From Apostichopus japonicus (Eukaryota > Echinodermata > Holothuroidea > Aspidochirotida > Stichopodidae), in the NCBI RefSeq assembly GCF_037975245.1, contig NC_092582.1, forward strand, positions 16,704,577-16,768,576: DNA of 64,000 bases, given 5' to 3'. Each line of letters begins with the position of its first letter. Within the stretch, counting starts at the first letter, position 1. Below the pieces are notes generated by a model that searched no databases, was not told the origin of the DNA, and saw only the letters and a list, made by a program, of their open reading frames with translations. The position numbers and the translations under genes were made by a program. Shown in pieces: positions 61,201 to 64,000 of this stretch.

Positions 61201-63452
61201 CTCTGTAGCAGTTCGAGAACAGTGTTAGTGACTTCGTGAAAGATTGGTCGGTTCGGACATGGAAACTAACGGCATAAGAAGGTACTGGTACTTCAGGCCT
61301 ACGAAATAGTGCTAATATGCTAACGTTCAACCTTATTCTCTTGAATGAAGTTAGGCTTTCTACATAATCTTACTTATTAATACAGCTCTAGGGGCAAGCC
61401 TTGTCTCATATGGCCTAACGTTATTACTACACGCTATAAGTGAATGTAGAAATGGGAAATGTGGGGAAATGTTTAGTTCAGTGCAACCACGGAATTCTCC
61501 GTGGAACAGAGCCTAATGCTGCTCGACGGGAATATAGCTATCACGTTAGGCTACGACACGGTTATTGCTAGGTAACGGGTGTCGTCTGCTGCTCTAAGCA
61601 CGCAAACACATTTACGTACTAGTTGGGTAAAATCATCATGCGTAATAGGGAGAGTAGTATATTAGTACCACCCTGGAACACATCACATGACCCTCCATAC
61701 ATGGTACGCGCGTACGCGCTTATTTACTGTGTGATAGTTTCTCCAGATTCATTTACCTTGTTGACTATAACTAGTATTGTATTTTGCTAATTGCAAGAAT
61801 ACTGTTTTCCTTTCATTGGTTACTTGCTGAAGACCGGCAAGAATTACCTAAGCAGTCAAGTCGGCATTTATGTATATGCGTGTGTGTGTGTGAGTGTAAA
61901 TATTTGAAACACTGGCTTGATATCTCAAGACAGTTAACCTCCATGACAGTACTCATATTTAGCATGTGCCTTCTCCATAATGAGTATGTCAAGAACCCTA
62001 TTGATGTTTTTTTCTTAGGTCATAGGTCATTTGGGGTCTTCTACTGCCACAAAGTTGATCTGTCACCTTTGGTACTTCTTGATAGGGGAATAATTTATCC
62101 GGTATCGCATTGACAAAATGTATGGCAAAGCACTGTACATTTGTGTTAACTAAGAAACCATTGCAACACAGTAAGCCACATTTTTATGATAGGAAACCTG
62201 ATTATAATTTGCGTTACTTTATAAATCCAGACAACCCTCTTTATTATATGTTAGTGGAGAAGTTCACCTGTCAGGGAAGCTGAACAATGAAAACTTCTTG
62301 ACAAAGTGAGAGATTGGACCTCAGTTAGCTCCTTACCTATGCAATTGGACCAGTTCATGTTACCGTGGAGATGAATCCCACACGCTGCTTTCACTTTTTG
62401 GACTTGCCACAAGTTGGAGGCATGGTACAGACTGGAAACGTGTTGACCCGTTATCTCTAACCTGTGAATTCATGACAAAAAAAATCCAACTGAAAATAAA
62501 TAAACAAACAATCCACCAAATAACAATTAATTATGAATATGATAGAATAGGATGTCAGAATTTCAAAAATTCTAAATGCAGGGTGCCTGTACGTGCAATG
62601 GCAGTGAATTTCAGTAACATTCCTACCCTTAACCAAGTCATAAAAACTTCCTTTTTACTTACGAAAGGCCAAAGTTCATCTGCAGGATAACAGGCTGTGG
62701 TTTGGATAGTCAATCAATGAAGATCATTTCAAGGCCTTCAGGGGTTTACTGAGGTATTTTTAGATCTAATTGGACTCTAAGCAGTGATTGCACGATCGCA
62801 ACGAATCCATTCCAAATTTGAGGACTTTTCAAGACCTAGAAAAGATGAGTTTCCCGTACCCTACATTTGCCCCTCACTTTTAACACATGAGACCCATGTT
62901 TCTATGACAAGCCAGTTTAAACATAGCCCTTTCAATATATTTTCTGTTATTACATAAAAAGAGTTATAATACATGAGAACAGTTTTAAAGAACCCATCCT
63001 GAAGATCTGCTCGAAGAAAAAAAAAAAAAAATGTATCACGACAGCCACTAAGTGGACACAATAAGCCCTCAGCACCAAAATCATTCAATAATGCGTAGAT
63101 GACACCAACTTGAAATGCATTAGAATCATGTTCCTTCTCCTATGATAACAGATACCCCGGAAATAACAGACACGACTTACTTTCCGGTGTATGCGAATTC
63201 GACCAGCATCTCCGCAGAGCCCGAATCGATCTCCACCAGGTCCTTCCTCAACATAGATTCTTCTTTGTTTGGTATCTTGCTCAGTTGTAACTGGTCGGCC
63301 ATGTAAGGGCTGTAGCACGCCAGGATGGCCCGGTGGGCCGGGATCTCGTGCTTGCCGACGCAGAGCAGCACGTCGTGGAAGGCCCGCTGCTTTCTCATCG
63401 TGTTCATGCACTCCAGGATGCTGGTGGACCACTCGTTATCCTTGATGGCCAT
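40277..63452 (-). CDS. IVNS1ABP: BTB-BACK-kelch protein, orthologue of NS1-binding protein IVNS1ABP, 10 coding exons, 672 aa
   Basis: An adaptor of the BTB-kelch class. Vertebrate IVNS1ABP is linked to pre-mRNA splicing speckles, actin stability and CUL3-type interactions (family knowledge). Exons in transcript order: 63181-63452, 62337-62461, 53145-53269, 52521-52646, 49170-49443, 46106-46312, 42593-42835, 41998-42123, 41504-41677, 40277-40623. All joins are GT-AG and in phase. Residues 14-130 form the BTB domain (FHDVLLCVGKHEIPAHRAIL), 133-216 BACK-like, 217-350 a polar linker (AWKVIGATD, then RYVALAEVDGELVCIV), and 355-637 six kelch motifs (for example GKLYVIGG, KIYAVGGTSTWSCVNSVEVYD). The linker and kelch spacing match vertebrate IVNS1ABP, not generic KLHLs. 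Residues 638-672 are an extra Ser/Pro-rich tail. The start Met (63452) is the first in-frame ATG after an acceptor at 63485, so the upstream exon is probably non-coding. An N-terminal extension outside the window is possible. Confidence 0.92.
43165..44554. mobile_element. hAT-type DNA transposon, non-autonomous, 1,390 bp
   Basis: It begins CAGGGTTGGC and ends GCCAACCCTG (perfect 10-bp terminal inverted repeats). A perfect 8-bp target duplication TCCTCATC flanks it (43157-43164 and 44555-44562). CAGGG termini and 8-bp duplications are hallmarks of the hAT superfamily. The subterminal 100 bp at both ends are packed with GGTAAAAACC, GGGAAAAAC and their complements, likely transposase-binding arrays. 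No transposase ORF is visible inside. It sits in the intron between IVNS1ABP exons 6 and 7. Confidence 0.88.
44827..45210 (-). other. Unexplained open frame (127 codons) in IVNS1ABP intron 6
   Basis: This is the longest frame in the window not explained by a known exon or a simple repeat. It reads in part KLVRSVAFVACESLAERYEV and TILISHRDLRQSFSV. I recognise no family. Its beginning overlaps a C/G run and it lacks an obvious ATG context. It may be a transposon remnant, an unspliced chance ORF, or part of the repeat that carries the duplicated site at 45883-45971. Confidence 0.2.
45652..45760 (+). repeat. Dispersed repeat in IVNS1ABP introns, copy A
   Basis: Matches 58811-58905 over about 100 bp. 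Shared blocks are TAGTGCTGAT, GTTAC, TTATGAC and TCATCACTGTCAT. The family is unknown. Confidence 0.6.
45883..45971 (+). repeat. Homologous uninterrupted copy of the hAT insertion site
   Basis: This segment matches the sequence flanking the 1,390-bp element (43093-43164 joined to 44563-44580) at roughly 80%. Shared blocks include AAGTTCTTTG, CTCTAGTGTGCTGG, TGCTCCCTA, TCCTCA and CCTAA followed by a C run. It therefore shows the site without the element and one copy of the target sequence. The pair is a local duplication or two copies of a repeat. Confidence 0.7.
47010..47368 (+). mobile_element. LINE 3' end (CR1/L2-like) with terminal ATTT repeats
   Basis: The 5' part encodes LPIYKCRLKTYFF followed by a stop. 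This resembles the SLxxFKxxLKTxLF C-terminus of CR1/L2 ORF2. The 3' part contains GTGAAGCGCTTTAATACT and TGCTATATAAATC, then TATTTATTTAT at about 47355-47366, the usual 3' tail form. It lies in IVNS1ABP intron 5. Confidence 0.55.
50032..52179. mobile_element. Putative hAT-like element with CAGTG ends and TTGGTTGTCC arrays
   Basis: The left end CAGTGTATAAATTTA and the right end, read inverted, CAGTGTGTAAATTTA form terminal inverted repeats over 15 bp with one mismatch. Both subterminal regions (50056-50131 and 52078-52165) carry several copies of TTGGTTGTCC or TTGGTCGTCC and their complements. An interior array of AAAAGTTTGCGTCC-like units lies at 50400-50480. No convincing 8-bp target duplication is visible, and no transposase domain was found. 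It lies between IVNS1ABP exons 5 and 4. Confidence 0.6.
52731..53080 (+). repeat. Degenerate minisatellite, unit about 30-40 bp
   Basis: A pyrimidine-rich motif CAATGCCCTACTAATTTA with CCCAC spacers recurs at least eight times with strong divergence (for example at about 52769, 52911, 52939, 53002 and 53032). It fills most of the short intron between IVNS1ABP exons 4 and 3. Confidence 0.7.
58383..58720 (-). mobile_element. LINE 3' end (CR1/L2-like), minus strand
   Basis: Read on the minus strand, the sequence encodes SIDTFKKHLKTYIFRLEYGH and then a stop, the same kind of ORF2 C-terminus as at 47010. The downstream end, AGCACTATAATGTATGGTAT followed by TTATTTATTTATAA, is a LINE-type tail. It lies in IVNS1ABP intron 2, in the same sense as the gene. 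Confidence 0.55.
58811..58905 (+). repeat. Dispersed repeat in IVNS1ABP introns, copy B
   Basis: Diverged copy of the segment at 45652-45760, containing GTTATGACGTCATCACTGTC. TGACGTCA here is a CRE-type palindrome by sequence. The other copy has TGACCTCA, so this is probably chance mutation and not a conserved regulatory site. Confidence 0.6.
61098..61763. mobile_element. 666-bp long-TIR element with 8-bp target duplication
   Basis: Its ends are CAACGAGGTAAATGAATC and, inverted, CAACAAGGTAAATGAATC. The inverted similarity continues inward for about 100 bp through GCGCGTACCATGTAT, GAGGGTCATGTGATGTGTTC and CAGGGTGGTACTA. A perfect 8-bp duplication ACTATAAC flanks it (61090-61097 and 61764-61771). 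No transposase ORF is inside, so it is MITE-like. Eight-bp duplications fit the hAT or P superfamilies. The CAAC terminus leaves the superfamily open. It is in IVNS1ABP intron 2. Confidence 0.85.
62337..62461 (-). other. IVNS1ABP: IVNS1ABP coding exon 2 (end of BTB), 125 nt
   Basis: This is a short exon found by splice phase. The acceptor is cctgtcacag|g type (ag at 62462-62463) and the first base completes the AAG Lys codon begun at 63181. It reads LEITGQHVSSLYHASNLWQV and QKVKAACGIHLHGNM, matching the VKDVYSAAKKLKMDRVKQVC segment of vertebrate IVNS1ABP. The donor GTAAGG leaves phase 1, completed by exon 3 at 53269 to give Glu133. Confidence 0.9.
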
Positions 63453-63484
63453 CAAAGGGGACAGGATCAGACGGTTTCTAACAT
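63181..63484 (-). other. IVNS1ABP: IVNS1ABP first coding exon (BTB)
   Basis: The acceptor is ccttctcag|atgtta and the donor is gga aa|GTAAGT. The ATG right at the exon edge (63484) is out of frame and meets a stop after five codons. The in-frame ATG at 63452 starts MAIKDNEWST. This leaves 11-12 nt... of in-frame codons (VRNRLILSPL) before it, which would be 5' UTR under this model. Confidence 0.8.
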
Positions 63485-64000
63485 CTGAGAAGGAGAAAAA
63501 CAAAAAGATGAGAAGACCTCTCATGATATCTTCATCTGCTTCAATGGTAAAGTAAAGTATTTATAGACTGTAAGTAGATGGGCAAGGTATTTGCACATTG
63601 CATCATCTATAAACAAAGAGCCACCTCTGATGCTGAGATTTCAATTTGCACAATTTTGAAAGAAAATGGCTTTATAATATAATAAGTATCATAAAATTGA
63701 CACAGTTAAATTCTTTAAGTTATACTGCTTGAAATAAACAAAGGTCAGCAATGAAAGTTAAGTAGCTGAGGCGAGGCTCTCTGATGATGTTCACATTTTT
63801 GCAAGGTTCCACATCTTGCCCTCTCCTTCCTAATCCCCACCCCCAACAAAAGAGGATTCTACCAATAGGGGGGCTGGGGGTTTATGAAAAAGGTACTTAG
63901 GAGGTTTTTGCACAAAATGGAGAAACATGTGCCACATATCCCACCCTCTAAATGCAGCTCAGTCTAAACTTTTAGACCACCTTTGTGACCTACAGTACTT
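63485..64000. other. IVNS1ABP: Sequence upstream of the IVNS1ABP first coding exon
   Basis: A pyrimidine tract and AG acceptor abut the exon on the minus strand, so this is most likely an intron leading to a 5' UTR exon beyond the window. No exon is visible within it. Confidence 0.5.

Larger units (their letters stand above)
53270..62336. other. IVNS1ABP: IVNS1ABP intron 2 (9.1 kb)
   Basis: It contains the LINE 3' end (58383-58720), dispersed-repeat copy B and the 666-bp TIR element. The BTB-BACK coding sequence is continuous across this intron, so no missing exon is required inside it. No nested gene was recognised. Confidence 0.7.

Noticed and set aside
61784-62113. 109-codon frame upstream of IVNS1ABP exon 2
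   Set aside because: It lies in an intron on the opposite strand, includes a CVCVC stretch from a GT repeat and matches no family.
63452-63484. Upstream in-frame codons VRNRLILSPL as coding N-terminus of IVNS1ABP
   Set aside because: Possible if an upstream coding exon exists, but the ATG at 63452 gives an N-terminus that aligns well with the family, and no upstream exon is visible in the window.

Overview
The window is metazoan nuclear DNA: AT-rich, with long introns, GT-AG splice sites, many microsatellites and homopolymer runs, and several transposon families. The three recognisable genes are complete or nearly so and have vertebrate-like domain architecture. Together with the CR1/L2-type LINE debris, the hAT-type elements and the over-represented TAGGCCTA palindrome, this suggests a marine invertebrate deuterostome. 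An echinoderm such as a sea cucumber is plausible, but this is inference and not proven here.

Layout. Positions 1-15337 hold no gene I can recognise. They contain TA-rich microsatellites, a 70-bp tandem duplication (3507-3646), an 81-codon ORF that may be a transposase scrap (7584-7829), a decayed LINE ORF2 with the YADD motif (about 10695-11600) and a 23-bp minisatellite (14761-14895). A seven-exon flavin-containing monooxygenase gene lies on the minus strand (15338-24172), coding for 520 aa with a C-terminal membrane anchor. Positions 24173-31100 carry two hAT-like MITEs, a dispersed repeat and two copies of a short hairpin. A five-exon SELENOF (Sep15) gene lies on the plus strand (31147-33226), with an in-frame UGA in a Cys-Gly-Sec motif and a SECIS hairpin in its 3' UTR (33688-33729). 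Positions 33830-40276 are AT-rich and probably include the long 3' UTR of the next gene. A ten-exon kelch gene on the minus strand (40277-63452), an IVNS1ABP (NS1-binding protein) orthologue of 672 aa, fills the rest. Its introns carry three more transposon-like elements and LINE 3' ends.

I reconstructed the genes by matching reading phase across each splice junction. All 19 introns inferred between coding exons (6 + 4 + 9) join in phase and keep family alignment across the joins. The three genes have no obvious joint function: ER redox/xenobiotic oxidation (FMO), ER glycoprotein quality control (SELENOF) and a BTB-kelch adaptor.

The most distinctive observations are: the SELENOF recoding set, including a GC-AG intron right after the Sec exon; a 1,390-bp hAT-type element with a perfect 8-bp target duplication and a nearby homologous copy of the uninterrupted site; a 666-bp long-TIR element with a perfect 8-bp target duplication; and an FMO with a variant NADPH-binding loop.
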